A stretch of DNA of 42,856 nt, taken from positions 1 to 42,856 of the forward strand of contig CAILXF010000015.1 in NCBI GenBank assembly GCA_903838125.1. Reading direction: 5' to 3'. The position numbers and the translations under genes were made by a program. Of this stretch, positions 6,870 to 15,872 are shown in pieces (the stretch's first letter is position 1; every line of letters starts with the position of its first letter). The DNA comes from an uncultured Pseudomonadota bacterium. Its GTDB lineage: Bacteria > Pseudomonadota > Gammaproteobacteria > Burkholderiales > Methylophilaceae. Below the pieces are notes generated by a model. That model had not been told where the DNA came from, did no database searches, and saw nothing but the letters and a program-made list of their open reading frames with translations.

Positions 6870-7304
6870 ATGAGTAGCGTCAACTACAACGAATTACGCA
6901 ATGCCTTTGAATTTGTAAGCTCGGATTCTCCATCTGTACAAAATGCTTATATCTCCTTGGATAATGGAGAAATATTCTGGGTATCAGCAAGTGTTGAGCT
7001 GGAAGAGGCTGTGCCAGACGACGTTACAACATCAACACGCTATCTAGCCGTTCCACACAAGAATGAGTTGCAACTTGGACAAAAGATGGCGCTAGAATTT
7101 ATAGACCGAGCGCTTCCAGATCACTACAACACCGTTGCTAGCTTTTTCCGTAAACGAGGCGCTTATAGGAGATTTAAAGAACTACTACAAGCGGAAGGGA
7201 TGCTAGAGCCTTGGTTTGCACACGAGGCAAATGCGTGTGATGAGGAGTTGCGTATCTGGTGTGATGAAAACAATATCAAGCTGACATACACAACATCACC
7301 TTAA
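6870..7304 (+). CDS. UPF0158 family protein
   Basis: 144 residues with the UPF0158 pattern: an opening helix (NYNELRNAFEFVSS), a strand AYISLDNGEIFWVS, an acidic linker, YLAVPHKNELQLGQKMALEF (about 65-84) and the family's FFRKRGAYRRFKELL (about 103-117) followed by WFAHEA. No signal peptide or membrane segment. Function is unknown; the alternating acidic and aromatic pattern suggests a cytoplasmic binding protein. It precedes the cation ATPase by 36 bases on the same strand and might be cotranscribed with it, although no functional link between the two families is known. Confidence 0.85.
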   Translation: MSSVNYNELRNAFEFVSSDSPSVQNAYISLDNGEIFWVSASVELEEAVPDDVTTSTRYLAVPHKNELQLGQKMALEFIDRALPDHYNTVASFFRKRGAYRRFKELLQAEGMLEPWFAHEANACDEELRIWCDENNIKLTYTTSP

Positions 7305-7340
7305 AACTAAGACTATGCAAACCTAGAAATTTTACTGAAT

Positions 7341-9956
7341 ATGCCCATTAAAACAACACGCCGTTTTGTTAAAAGTTTGAGACCTCAGATTAAGGTATTC
7401 GGCGCCTTGCAGCACAGTGGCTTATCAAGTGCAGTAGCTAAGATTCGGCTCAAAAATGAAGGCTTGAATGCACTACCTTTATCTGGTCAGCGTAGCTTGC
7501 TGGGCATTGCCTGGGAAGTGGTGCGTGAGCCAATGTTTCTGTTGCTGGTGGTTGCAGGGGCTATTTATTTATTGCTTGGTGATGTCAGTGATGCGCTAAT
7601 GTTGTTGGGTTTTGTCTCCGTGGTGATGGCAATTACTATCTATCAGCAAAATAAAACTGAGCGCGTGCTTGAAGCATTAAGGGATTTGACTAGTCCGCGC
7701 GCTTTAGTGCTTCGTGATGGAGTTGAGCAACGCATTGCTGGATGCGAGGTGGTGCGAGGTGACCTACTGATTCTATCGGAAGGCGACCGTGTTCCAGCAG
7801 ATGCTGTATTAATAAGTTGCCATCATTTTTCTGCCGATGAATCATTGCTGACCGGAGAATCGGTTGCTGTCAGCAAGATTTCGCAATCCAACGCCGGCAT
7901 TAGCGCTATTGCCTCAGTCTCGCCGCCCGGTGGTGATAATTTACCATTTATCTATTCAGGCTCATTAGTTGTGCAGGGGCGAGGCAAGGCTTTAGTATTG
8001 GCAACGGGATTATCTAGTGAAATTGGCAAGATTGGTAACGCCTTGCAGGGTTTAGCGATTGAAACCACCCCGCTGCAGAGTGAGATTCGTCGCTTGGTCA
8101 CTACTTTAGCTGTGCTTGGCGTAATGTTAAGTTTATTATTGCTGATTATTTATGGCATTACGCGCGGTAATTGGTTACATGGCTTGTTGTCAGGCATCAC
8201 GTTGGCAATGTCAATTCTTCCAGAAGAGTACCCTGTAGTATTAACAGTATTTATGGCCATGGGTGCCTGGCGCATTTCTAAGCACCGCGTGTTGACGAGA
8301 CGAGCAGAAACGGTAGAAGCGCTTGGATCAGCGACCGTTATGTGCGTTGATAAAACTGGCACGCTCACCTTTAATCAAATGGCAGTGCAACAATTATCAG
8401 TAAATAACGATATTTTTGTAAGTGTTGAGTCGTCTCATCAGATGCCAGAGTTGTTTCATGAACTCGCCGAATTTTGTATACTGGCTAGTGAGATCTCACC
8501 ATTTGACCCGATGGAAAAAGCCATTCATGCCTTAGGAAAACAATATTTAAGCGACACTGAACACCTGCATGGGGATTGGCAACTAGCGCATGAATATGCG
8601 TTATCAACACAGCTTCTAGCACTATCGCATGTTTGGAAAGCCGTTGATCGAGATGATTACGTCGTCGCAGCCAAAGGCGCGCCAGAAGCCATTGCTGATT
8701 TATGTCATTTCAATGCAGAACAGCTTGAGGTTCTAGCTAGGCAGGTGGATAAGCTTGCCGTTCAGGGTATGCGTGTGTTGGGTGTGGCTAAGGCATGTTA
8801 TAGCGGTAGTGTTTGGCCAGATATTCAGCATGACTTTGAATTTGAATTTCTTGGTCTGATTGGTTTGGCTGATCCTGTACGTCCGACCGTGGCCCCCGCA
8901 ATCAAAGAGTGTAATGCTGCCGGTATACGTGTGGTAATGATTACAGGTGATTACCCTACCACCGCAGCTGCAATCGCGGCTCAGATCGGTCTTGCCGTCG
9001 GTAATGGCGGTATTGTTACGGGGCCTGAGCTTAGCTTAATGGATGAGATGACATTACGGGAACGTATCAGACATAGCAATCTGTTTGCGCGCATGGTGCC
9101 GGAACAAAAGCTACGTCTCGTCAATGCACTAAAAGCGAATGGCGAGGTGGTGGCAATGACGGGTGATGGCGTCAATGATGCTCCGGCGTTAAAGGCTGCG
9201 CATATAGGTATTGCGATGGGCGGTCGCGGCACCGATGTCGCCAGAGAGGCGGCTGCACTAGTGTTGCTAGATGATGATTTTGCTTCCATCGTCCATGCCG
9301 TTAGGTTGGGCCGTGGCATTTTTGATAATCTTCGAAAGGGTATGGCCTACATTTTTGCGGTGCATATTCCCATTGTTGGCTTATCACTGATTCCATTATT
9401 GTTAGGATGGGCACCGGTATTTGCACCGGTGCATATCGTATTTTTAGAAATGATCATTAATCCCGCTTGTTCAGTTGCCTTTGAAGCGGAGCCAGCGGAG
9501 CCTAACGTCATGCAACGGCCACCACGACCACCAAAGGAAGCATTGTTCGGACGGCGGGTGTTGATTCTAAGCCTTATACAGGGCCTGTTCGTCTTGTTGG
9601 CAACATTATTGGTATTAGGCTATGCCTTACATCTTGGCGCTAGTGATGAATTGGCGAGGGCTTTGACTTTCTCAACAGTGGTGATTGGTAATCTAGGCCT
9701 GATCTTGGTGAATCGGTCATGGCGACACAGCATATTGGGTACGGTTAAAAAGTACAATCCAGCTCTATGGTGGGTCATCACGGCGGCTTTGGTTTTCTTG
9801 ATGCTGGTATTAAGCGTGCCTATGTTGCGCGGAATCTTTCATTTTGCACCCGTTTCGCCACTACAGTTTTTATATTGTGTGATGGCGGGTTTGGCGAGCG
9901 TGCTTTGGTTCGAGTTGTACAAAAAAATCCGACCGGAGATGCATGGCCGGAATTAA
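7341..9956 (+). CDS. P2-type cation-transporting ATPase
   Basis: 871 residues. Order of domains: an N-terminal cation-ATPase segment (GLSSAVAKIRLKNEGLNALP), two membrane helices (about 55-95), the actuator domain with LTGES (about 173-177), membrane helices 3-4 (about 250-305), the phosphorylation site DKTGTLT with Asp337, KGAPE (about 444-448), MTGDGVNDAPALKAAH near 605-620 and six C-terminal membrane helices. Together this is a P2 ATPase. The ion-binding motif in helix 4 is PEEYP (294-298), not PEGLP as in Ca2+ pumps, so the ion (Ca2+, Mn2+, Mg2+ or other) cannot be assigned. There is no N-terminal heavy-metal domain, which argues against CopA/ZntA. No good SD precedes the ATG. It converges with the YbeL-like gene. 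Confidence 0.93.
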   Translation: MPIKTTRRFVKSLRPQIKVFGALQHSGLSSAVAKIRLKNEGLNALPLSGQRSLLGIAWEVVREPMFLLLVVAGAIYLLLGDVSDALMLLGFVSVVMAITIYQQNKTERVLEALRDLTSPRALVLRDGVEQRIAGCEVVRGDLLILSEGDRVPADAVLISCHHFSADESLLTGESVAVSKISQSNAGISAIASVSPPGGDNLPFIYSGSLVVQGRGKALVLATGLSSEIGKIGNALQGLAIETTPLQSEIRRLVTTLAVLGVMLSLLLLIIYGITRGNWLHGLLSGITLAMSILPEEYPVVLTVFMAMGAWRISKHRVLTRRAETVEALGSATVMCVDKTGTLTFNQMAVQQLSVNNDIFVSVESSHQMPELFHELAEFCILASEISPFDPMEKAIHALGKQYLSDTEHLHGDWQLAHEYALSTQLLALSHVWKAVDRDDYVVAAKGAPEAIADLCHFNAEQLEVLARQVDKLAVQGMRVLGVAKACYSGSVWPDIQHDFEFEFLGLIGLADPVRPTVAPAIKECNAAGIRVVMITGDYPTTAAAIAAQIGLAVGNGGIVTGPELSLMDEMTLRERIRHSNLFARMVPEQKLRLVNALKANGEVVAMTGDGVNDAPALKAAHIGIAMGGRGTDVAREAAALVLLDDDFASIVHAVRLGRGIFDNLRKGMAYIFAVHIPIVGLSLIPLLLGWAPVFAPVHIVFLEMIINPACSVAFEAEPAEPNVMQRPPRPPKEALFGRRVLILSLIQGLFVLLATLLVLGYALHLGASDELARALTFSTVVIGNLGLILVNRSWRHSILGTVKKYNPALWWVITAALVFLMLVLSVPMLRGIFHFAPVSPLQFLYCVMAGLASVLWFELYKKIRPEMHGRN

Positions 9957-9990
9957 GCCTAAAACCTGTCTCAGGATTTGATGGCTAGCG

Positions 9991-10488
9991 TTATCGGTTA
10001 AGCCTGTGAAAACGTGTGCCGTGACATTTAGCGCATGGTGGAATATGGCCAGGTTTGTAAAAGTGAAGCTGCGCTTGGCACTGATCGCAAATTAAAGAGC
10101 CTAAACCCACAATTTCACCGGTGTGATATTCAGCGTTGGCGGCTATTTGCTTAAGCTTGAGTAGCTCTAGTGTTGTTTTGTCTGCGGCCTCGGTAAATCT
10201 TTGCCATAACTCGTTTTTGATTAGCTTTAAATCAAAGCCTAGCCAGTCTTTGAGCTCTTGGCCAGATTCGTTTAAATGCTGCGCCGCGGCAATTAAATCG
10301 CGCTTAATCCATTGCGCCATCTGTGTAAATTCGCTGGAGTCTTCTTCTAGCAAGCTATGAAGACTTTTGTCAGCTTGTTCGGACTTTTTTAGAAGCATGG
10401 CTAGTGACGATTCATATGCCCCTGAAACCTCTTCTTGGTTGCCATTGAGTTTGTCTTTTGGTGCTTGGGAATGAGTCATATTAACCAC
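9991..10488 (-). CDS. YbeL-like zinc-ribbon protein (DUF1451)
   Basis: 165 residues. The first 120 are helical and highly charged, with many Ser, Glu, Lys and Leu; the C-terminal third has YHTGEIVGLGSLICDQCQAQ (about 123-142) followed by HIPPCAKCHGTRFHR. The two C-x2-C pairs (CDQC and CAKC) form a zinc ribbon. This is the arrangement of E. coli YbeL, whose function is not known. Cytoplasmic, with no membrane segment. It is divergent from oxyR across 197 bases, so it may be influenced by the same regulatory region. The SD AGGTGG is positioned before the ATG. Confidence 0.85.
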   Translation of the reverse strand: MVNMTHSQAPKDKLNGNQEEVSGAYESSLAMLLKKSEQADKSLHSLLEEDSSEFTQMAQWIKRDLIAAAQHLNESGQELKDWLGFDLKLIKNELWQRFTEAADKTTLELLKLKQIAANAEYHTGEIVGLGSLICDQCQAQLHFYKPGHIPPCAKCHGTRFHRLNR

Positions 10489-10589
10489 CTTTCTTCAAAG
10501 TTTGATAACCTTTATTAATCATACTACGAAACGATATGGAGCAATCTAAGTTTGCGGCCTGGATATTTTAAAGGCAGTAATAAATAAAT

Positions 10590-10656
10590 CTATCACAAAT
10601 TATTTTGATAGGTAGAATAATGTATTAGTAGTTTTTTGATAAGTTTTGACTATCAA
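10590..10656. promoter_or_regulatory. Two dyads in the oxyR upstream region, candidate LysR-type binding sites
   Basis: CTATCA (10590-10595) pairs with TGATAG (10606-10611), and TTGATA (10637-10642) pairs with TATCAA (10651-10656). Both share a TTGATAG-like half-site. The second contains ATAAGTTTTGACTAT (10639-10653), which matches most fixed positions of the OxyR half-site ATAG-N-T-N3-A-N-CTAT, although the A in the middle is replaced by G. They lie 30-96 bases before the oxyR ATG and are where an autoregulatory LysR-type protein would bind. Confidence 0.45.
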
Positions 10657-10685
10657 AACCAACAACAACCGTTAGGATACTAGCC

Positions 10686-11588
10686 ATGACCTTGAATGAA
10701 TTACGCTTTGTAGTCGCGGTTTCCAAGGCGAGAAATTTTAGGCGTGCGGCTGAAAAGTGCTTTGTGAGTCAGCCTGCACTCAGTCTAGCCATTCAGAAAC
10801 TGGAAGAAGATCTTGGAGTTTTGATCTTTGAGCGTAGCCGCACCGATGTTAGCCCAACACCTATCGGCGAGCAAATTATAGTGCAGGCGATACATACGCT
10901 TGAAGAGGCGAGTCGAATTCGTGATATTGCGAAACAGGGTAATAACCAATTAGCGGGACCTTTTCGCCTTGGATTAATTTACTCAGTAGGGCCTTATTTG
11001 TTACCAGAAATTATCCCTCTCTTGCGAGTGAGTGCCCCTGAGATGCCCTTGGATATAGAAGAAAATTTAACCGCACAATTGGAAGTGCAGCTTAAGGCTG
11101 GAGTCATAGATGCGGCCGTTGTGGCGTTGCCATTTAATGTTTCAGGCATTAAGACCTTGCCACTGTATGACGAAAAATATGTGGTTATGGTACCTGTTGA
11201 TCATGCATGGGCCAATCGTAAGTCCATTAAAGCCTTAGAGCTTATGGATGAAAACGTATTGTTACTAAATAGCGGGCATTGCTATAGCCATCAGGTATTG
11301 CAGGCATGTCCAGATTTATCACGCAAAGGTCAGGTGCTACAGGGGAATTCACTAGAAACCATACGTAGCATGGTGGCATCCAATTTGGGCATTACGGTGC
11401 TGCCATGTAGTGCAGCAACTGAGCGCTATTTAAATCCGTTGGTGAAAGTCATTCCGTTTGAACAGCCAGTGCCAGTGCGAAGAATCGCTCTAGCCTGGCG
11501 TAAAAGTTATGCCAGAGAGAGGGCGATAGAATGCATTGCCAAAGCGATTAAAGACATAAAATCAGACAGTTTAGAAATCATAAAATAG
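10686..11588 (+). CDS. oxyR: Hydrogen peroxide sensor and LysR-type regulator OxyR
   Basis: 300 residues. The N-terminal winged HTH (about 1-60) includes RRAAEKCFVSQPALSLAIQK; a linker helix precedes the effector domain. The redox pair is intact: GHC at Cys199 and Cys208 eight residues on, at the same numbering and spacing as the E. coli OxyR disulfide. The later SLETIRSMVASNLGITVLP is also characteristic. Oxidation by peroxide forms the disulfide and switches on catalase and peroxiredoxin genes; none of these targets is adjacent. A strong bidirectional terminator follows. The first ATG with GTTAGGA upstream is used. Confidence 0.95.
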   Translation: MTLNELRFVVAVSKARNFRRAAEKCFVSQPALSLAIQKLEEDLGVLIFERSRTDVSPTPIGEQIIVQAIHTLEEASRIRDIAKQGNNQLAGPFRLGLIYSVGPYLLPEIIPLLRVSAPEMPLDIEENLTAQLEVQLKAGVIDAAVVALPFNVSGIKTLPLYDEKYVVMVPVDHAWANRKSIKALELMDENVLLLNSGHCYSHQVLQACPDLSRKGQVLQGNSLETIRSMVASNLGITVLPCSAATERYLNPLVKVIPFEQPVPVRRIALAWRKSYARERAIECIAKAIKDIKSDSLEIIK

Positions 11589-11611
11589 ATTAAGAAAAAC
11601 GTTTGGCCAAT

Positions 11612-11639
11612 AAAAAAGGACGCATTAGCGTCCTTTTTT
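11612..11639. terminator. Bidirectional terminator between oxyR and pqqA
   Basis: A perfect 12-base stem (11612-11623 with 11628-11639) has a four-base loop, a core of GGACGC/GCGTCC and flanking A and T runs. It works on both strands and would end both the oxyR and the convergent pqqA transcripts. Confidence 0.9.
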
Positions 11640-11655
11640 ACTAAAATTCTAAAGC

Positions 11656-11727
11656 TTATTTATTCATTACGTACATTGTAACTTCAAAACCGAAACGCAT
11701 TTCAGTAGCAGCTGGTGTAGTCCACAT
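11656..11727 (-). CDS. pqqA: PQQ precursor peptide PqqA, orphan copy
   Basis: A 23-codon minus-strand frame encodes MWTTPAATEMRFGFEVTMYV followed by MNK. Glu15 and Tyr19, the two residues that PqqE cross-links to make pyrroloquinoline quinone, are at their canonical positions within EVTMY. The MW-x-x-P opening and the MNK/FANR-like tail match known PqqA peptides. AGGAGA at 11739-11734 sits seven bases from the ATG. pqqB, pqqC, pqqD and pqqE are not in the window, so the modifying enzymes must be encoded elsewhere or in another cluster. PQQ serves methanol dehydrogenases in the periplasm, which supports a methylotroph. It has its own terminator, so it is a monocistronic peptide gene with 140 bases of upstream sequence. 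Confidence 0.9.
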   Translation of the reverse strand: MWTTPAATEMRFGFEVTMYVMNK

Positions 11728-11733
11728 GGTAAA

Positions 11734-11739
11734 TCTCCT
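11734..11739 (-). promoter_or_regulatory. Ribosome binding site of pqqA
   Basis: AGGAGA seven bases ahead of the pqqA ATG at 11727. It supports translation of this very short gene. Confidence 0.7.
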
Positions 11740-11868
11740 AAAGGATTAATTAAGTAATGCAACTTATGGATCAGATAATACAGACTTGATGAAAAACTCG
11801 ACTATGTAAAGTGATTAAATAGCGCTCATGATTTTCATTAGGTTTCGGTTTTGTTACAGCAATGACAA

Positions 11869-12645
11869 TTAATAGGTGAGCAAGACTCGATACCCCGCTA
11901 GGGAGTGCCCTTGTGCCATGATTGCTAGATTAATTTTAACTTCTGACGTAGGGGGAATGCCGTTAGCAACATCAGTGGGTACGGGTAAGTATTCTTCTGG
12001 TTTAAATATGCGACGCAGTTTAGGCTTGTCTTCAATATCGGTCAGGGTCAGCTCAATATTTGGGTATGCCAAATAATATTTAGCCTGGTTCACCAAGGTG
12101 CTAGAAACATGTAGTAAGCCAGGGTAATTCGTATCTTCTTTGATATCGGAATCATCAATCACAATTAACTCAATATTCCTCAATAAATGAATACTGCAAG
12201 CTAGCTTTTGGCATAGCTGAACGAGATAAGGCTTACTTGGTGGGTAATAAGAAGCAATTTCACTGCGTAAAAAAAACACACTTTGCGCGACGACCGCAGC
12301 CAGTAACAATGCAGCATATGAAAGCCAGCGCAGTGCTCGGGATGCAACAGGGAGTGCTGGAATTTTAAGCGGCTGGTCTAGTAGGGTATTGGTCGGAATA
12401 ATTGGAGGATTCAGCGATACCATTTCTTCATTAACAGGCAACGTACTATCTTGAACTAAAGGTATGTGAGCAAGATTTGATTCATTATTGATTGAGGGGA
12501 GTGCGTCTATGTCTAGCTTATGGGCATTCGCATCAAATACATGCAAGCAATGTCCACAGCGGACCTGCCCGTCGTGTTTAGTAAGCTGGTCTTGAGTAAC
12601 AAAGAATTGGGTTTGGCAGGCTGGACAAAGCGTTATGGCGCGCAT
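11869..12645 (-). CDS. Zinc-ribbon and DUF3426 membrane protein
   Basis: 258 residues from the ATG at 12645. A zinc ribbon opens the protein: CPACQTQFFVTQDQL then VRCGHCLHVFDA (two C-x2-C pairs), typical of MJ0042-type zinc fingers. A low-complexity linker leads to one membrane helix (ALRWLSYAALLLAAVVAQSV) and a periplasmic DUF3426 domain with LCQKLACSIHLLRNIELIVI and a C-terminal AGYRVLLTY. In many betaproteobacteria this gene follows prmA; its function is not known. It overlaps the prmA stop by 13 bases, so it is translationally coupled. A longer frame to 12672 begins with TTG inside prmA and is not preferred. Confidence 0.85.
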   Translation of the reverse strand: MRAITLCPACQTQFFVTQDQLTKHDGQVRCGHCLHVFDANAHKLDIDALPSINNESNLAHIPLVQDSTLPVNEEMVSLNPPIIPTNTLLDQPLKIPALPVASRALRWLSYAALLLAAVVAQSVFFLRSEIASYYPPSKPYLVQLCQKLACSIHLLRNIELIVIDDSDIKEDTNYPGLLHVSSTLVNQAKYYLAYPNIELTLTDIEDKPKLRRIFKPEEYLPVPTDVANGIPPTSEVKINLAIMAQGHSLAGYRVLLTY

Positions 12646-13529
12646 TTTCTTGTGCCGGTGAGTAATACCCAAGATTCCATAAATTGTGCTGGTTGCATAT
12701 CAAACCACTCAGCATAAATAGCAGAAACTGCGGACTCTTGCTCACGTAAGATGCCGGAGAGGGCAATTTTACCGCCAGCCTTGCAGGCACTGGCAAGTGC
12801 TGGAGCCAGTACACTTAAAGCGCTGGATAAAATATTAGCCACCACAATGTCAAACTGGCGCGACTCAAATCGAGTGGCATCGTAAAAGTCTGCCTGCACA
12901 GCGTTTTGTTCTGCATTGTAATTACTGGACAATATAGCTTGCGCATCAATATCAACACCAACTACGTTTCCAGCACCTAATTTTTTTGCAGCAATGGCCA
13001 AAATGCCAGAGCCACAACCATAATCAAGCACCGTATGTTCTGCAGCGACAGTTTGTGTTAGCCACGCTAAGCACAAATGCGTGGTGGGGTGGCTGCCCGT
13101 ACCAAAAGCGAGTCCTGGATCTAGAATAATGTTGATGGCATCAGCATTGGGCGTGGTGTGCCAAGTAGGGACTATCCATAAGTTATCGGTAATGCGTATT
13201 GGCTCAAACTGAGCTTGCGTTGCCCGCACCCAATCTTGCTCTTGAATAATTTCGGTGGAATATTGCAGCGCGTTTAAGCCAGTTTTTTGTTCCAAGTCTT
13301 TGATAATTTGATCAATAGCTACATTTTCATCGAATAGTGCGCTGACCAAATTTTGCTGCCAAATACCTGGCGGGGGGTCCCCAGGCTCACCAAATATGGG
13401 CTGCTCATCGATGGTTTCTGCATTCGCATCTTCAATGATGGCCGATAAGGCGCCCATTTCCATCAAGGTATCACTGATTAAATCAGCAGTATTGTCTTGC
13501 GCTTCAATTTTTAGTGATACCCAGGCCAT
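12633..13529 (-). CDS. prmA: Ribosomal protein L11 methyltransferase
   Basis: 298 residues. The N-terminal L11-binding domain starts MAWVSLKIEAQDNTADLISD; the SAM-binding domain carries LDPGLAFGTGSHPTTHLCLA and VLDYGCGSGILAIAAKKLGA, the PrmA-specific GTGSH and Rossmann motifs, then VVANILSSALSVLAP for the catalytic NIL/NPPY-like site. It trimethylates lysines and the N-terminus of ribosomal protein L11 in the cytoplasm. It is nine bases downstream of accC and probably in the accB-accC-prmA operon, a common betaproteobacterial arrangement. Confidence 0.96.
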   Translation of the reverse strand: MAWVSLKIEAQDNTADLISDTLMEMGALSAIIEDANAETIDEQPIFGEPGDPPPGIWQQNLVSALFDENVAIDQIIKDLEQKTGLNALQYSTEIIQEQDWVRATQAQFEPIRITDNLWIVPTWHTTPNADAINIILDPGLAFGTGSHPTTHLCLAWLTQTVAAEHTVLDYGCGSGILAIAAKKLGAGNVVGVDIDAQAILSSNYNAEQNAVQADFYDATRFESRQFDIVVANILSSALSVLAPALASACKAGGKIALSGILREQESAVSAIYAEWFDMQPAQFMESWVLLTGTRKCAP

Positions 13530-13539
13530 GCTAACCTAC

Positions 13540-14895
13540 TTATTTATTATAAATACCAAGTTTTTGCTCTAGGTAATGAATGCTAGTGCCACCTAAATGA
13601 AATGCTGCATCTGCCATTAAATCGGCATGCAGTGGAACGTTGGTGCTGATGCCGTCAATCATCATTTCAGATAATGCAATGCGCATGCGTGCAATCGCCT
13701 GATCGCGCGTATCGCCGTAAGTGATGAGCTTGCCAATCATTGAGTCATAGTGAGGGGGCACGGTATAGCCGGCATATGCATGAGTGTCAATACGTACACC
13801 AGGGCCGCCAGGCATGTGGAATGTATTGATCTTGCCCGGAGATGGCACAAAGTTGTAAGCATCTTCAGCATTGATACGGCATTCAATAGCATGGCCTTTA
13901 AGCACAATATCTTTTTGGCGAAATTTGAGTTTTTCGCCGGCAGCCACAAAGATTTGTTGTTGCACTAAATCAATGCCAGTAATCATTTCTGTGACCGTAT
14001 GCTCAACTTGCAGACGCGTATTCATTTCAATGAAATAAAACTCATTGTTTTCGTACAGAAACTCAAAGGTGCCAGCGCCACGATACTTAATTTTTCGGCA
14101 GGCTTCGGCACAGCGTTCGCCTATTTTGTCGCGCAACCTTGCATTTAATAAGGGTGCCGGCGCTTCTTCAATAATTTTTTGATGACGGCGTTGCATAGAG
14201 CAATCTCGCTCGCCTAAAAATACTGCATTGCCATGCTGATCGGCTAGCACCTGAATTTCAATATGACGCGGTTTTTCTAGGTATTTCTCCATATAAACCA
14301 CGGGATTGCCGAACGCGGCTTGCGCTTCAGCTTTAGTCATGGTGACAGAAGTTAGTAATGCCGCTTCTGTATGTACTACGCGCATTCCACGACCACCACC
14401 ACCACCAGCTGCTTTAATAATGACTGGGTAACCCACTTGTTTGGCGATTTTAATAATTTCTGCAGGGTCATCAGGCAGTGCACCTTCTGATCCTGGTACG
14501 CAAGGCACACCAGCTTTACGCATAGCGTCTTTAGCTGAAACTTTATCACCCATTAGGCGAATGGTTTCTGCACGCGGACCAATAAATACAAAGCCGCTTT
14601 GTTCCACGCGCTCAGCAAAATCAGCATTTTCTGACAAGAAACCATAACCTGGATGGATGGCCTGCGCATCTGTTACCTCAGCTGCACTAATCACAGCAGG
14701 TACATTTAAGTAACTTTGGCTGGAAGGAGCGGGACCAATACAAACCGACTCATCAGCTAATTTTACATATTTAGCTTCACGATCAGCTTCGGAGTGCACG
14801 GCAACGGTTTTGATACCAAGTTCGCGGCATGCGCGTTGCACGCGCAATGCAATTTCACCACGGTTGGCGATTAAGATTTTGTCAAACATAGCCAT
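13540..14895 (-). CDS. accC: Acetyl-CoA carboxylase, biotin carboxylase subunit
   Basis: 451 residues. The start is [20 protein letters not shown]; an alternative start at M3 would match E. coli. ATP-grasp features are seen: [14 protein letters not shown] (about 159-172), [39 protein letters not shown] and [16 protein letters not shown] (about 287-302), containing the catalytic Glu, Asn and Arg residues. The enzyme carboxylates biotin on AccB using bicarbonate and ATP, the first half reaction of fatty acid synthesis. An AGGA ten bases before the first ATG supports the longer start. It lies 18 bases after accB in the same operon. Confidence 0.97.
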   Translation of the reverse strand: MAMFDKILIANRGEIALRVQRACRELGIKTVAVHSEADREAKYVKLADESVCIGPAPSSQSYLNVPAVISAAEVTDAQAIHPGYGFLSENADFAERVEQSGFVFIGPRAETIRLMGDKVSAKDAMRKAGVPCVPGSEGALPDDPAEIIKIAKQVGYPVIIKAAGGGGGRGMRVVHTEAALLTSVTMTKAEAQAAFGNPVVYMEKYLEKPRHIEIQVLADQHGNAVFLGERDCSMQRRHQKIIEEAPAPLLNARLRDKIGERCAEACRKIKYRGAGTFEFLYENNEFYFIEMNTRLQVEHTVTEMITGIDLVQQQIFVAAGEKLKFRQKDIVLKGHAIECRINAEDAYNFVPSPGKINTFHMPGGPGVRIDTHAYAGYTVPPHYDSMIGKLITYGDTRDQAIARMRIALSEMMIDGISTNVPLHADLMADAAFHLGGTSIHYLEQKLGIYNK

Positions 14896-14913
14896 GTAAT
14901 TAAAATCCTGTGC

Positions 14914-15369
14914 TTAAGCAATAATGAAAAGTGGTTCGCCGTACTCAACCGCTTGGCCATTATCCACTACGATTTTTTTAACCACACCAGCTTTATCTGA
15001 CTCAATTTCATTGAGCAGTTTCATGGCTTCAATAATACAAAGGGTATCACCGACCGCGACTGTATCACCCACTTCAACAAATGATTTTGAATCAGGAGAA
15101 GGTGAGCGATAAAAAGTACCAACCATCGGCGACTTAACAGCATGCCCCTCTTCAACGACGGGCGCTGTTACCTCTGCAGGTGCAGATGAAGGTGCTTGTG
15201 GCGCTGCTGCATACTGCATAGGCGCATAGTTGGCATATTGTTGCGCAGGACCATTGGCGGTGAAATTGCGGCTAATACGTACTTTTTCACCGTCTTCAGT
15301 GAGCTCAAGTTCAGAGATGCCTGATGCTTCAACCAGATCAATTAACTTTTTCAGTTTGCGTAAGTCCAT
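14914..15369 (-). CDS. accB: Acetyl-CoA carboxylase, biotin carboxyl carrier protein
   Basis: 151 residues. The N-terminal part ([20 protein letters not shown]) binds AccC in the family; an Ala/Pro-rich flexible linker covers about 43-72; the biotinyl domain is at about 76-151 with the attachment motif EAMKL, Lys117, and the characteristic thumb region [12 protein letters not shown] (84-95). Biotin is attached by BirA. It feeds carboxyl groups from AccC to the AccAD transferase, both expected elsewhere. It lies 56 bases after aroQ on the minus strand. Confidence 0.97.
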   Translation of the reverse strand: MDLRKLKKLIDLVEASGISELELTEDGEKVRISRNFTANGPAQQYANYAPMQYAAAPQAPSSAPAEVTAPVVEEGHAVKSPMVGTFYRSPSPDSKSFVEVGDTVAVGDTLCIIEAMKLLNEIESDKAGVVKKIVVDNGQAVEYGEPLFIIA

Positions 15370-15425
15370 AATAACCTCTAAAAATCTTGTAAAAAAATTG
15401 TATTAAATTAAGTGTAGTTGCTTAA

Positions 15426-15872
15426 CTACGATTTGATCTGCTCGATGGCATAATCTAATGCCATCTTATAGCCATGACCACCTAAGCCACTAATCACACC
15501 AACAGCAATATCAGTGAAGTAAGAATGGTGACGAAACGCTTCGCGTGCATAAACATTAGATAGGTGTACTTCTATAAATGGTACTTTAATTGCGCTTAGT
15601 GCATCGCGCATTGCCACAGAAGTATGTGTAAACGCTGCAGGATTGATGATAATAAAATCACACTTATTAGTGGCAAACGTTTGAATTTTACTGACTAAGT
15701 CAGCTTCAGAATTGCTTTGGTAGGTTTCTAATGCAACATTTGCTAACTGGGCTTGCTCAGTTAGCATTTGATTGATCGCATCTAGCGTTAGATTGCCATA
15801 ATGCTCAGGTTCACGTAATCCCAATAAATTGAGGTTAGGTCCATGCAACACTAAAATAGACTTAGCAGGCAT
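15426..15872 (-). CDS. aroQ: 3-dehydroquinate dehydratase, type II
   Basis: 148 residues, the family length. [20 protein letters not shown] (about 7-26) contains the conserved Asn, Arg and active-site Tyr25 loop; [18 protein letters not shown] (about 75-92) and [20 protein letters not shown] (about 96-115) carry the catalytic His and substrate-binding residues. It converts 3-dehydroquinate to 3-dehydroshikimate in aromatic amino acid synthesis. It precedes accB on the minus strand, as in many beta- and gammaproteobacteria. Confidence 0.97.
   Translation of the reverse strand: MPAKSILVLHGPNLNLLGLREPEHYGNLTLDAINQMLTEQAQLANVALETYQSNSEADLVSKIQTFATNKCDFIIINPAAFTHTSVAMRDALSAIKVPFIEVHLSNVYAREAFRHHSYFTDIAVGVISGLGGHGYKMALDYAIEQIKS

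Noticed and set aside
10639-10653. A complete tandem OxyR consensus site
   Set aside because: Only one half matches well; the half expected 22 bases upstream (10617-10631) matches poorly.
12646-12672. A longer start for the zinc-ribbon DUF3426 protein
   Set aside because: It begins with TTG inside prmA; the ATG at 12645 lies just ahead of the zinc ribbon and is preferred.
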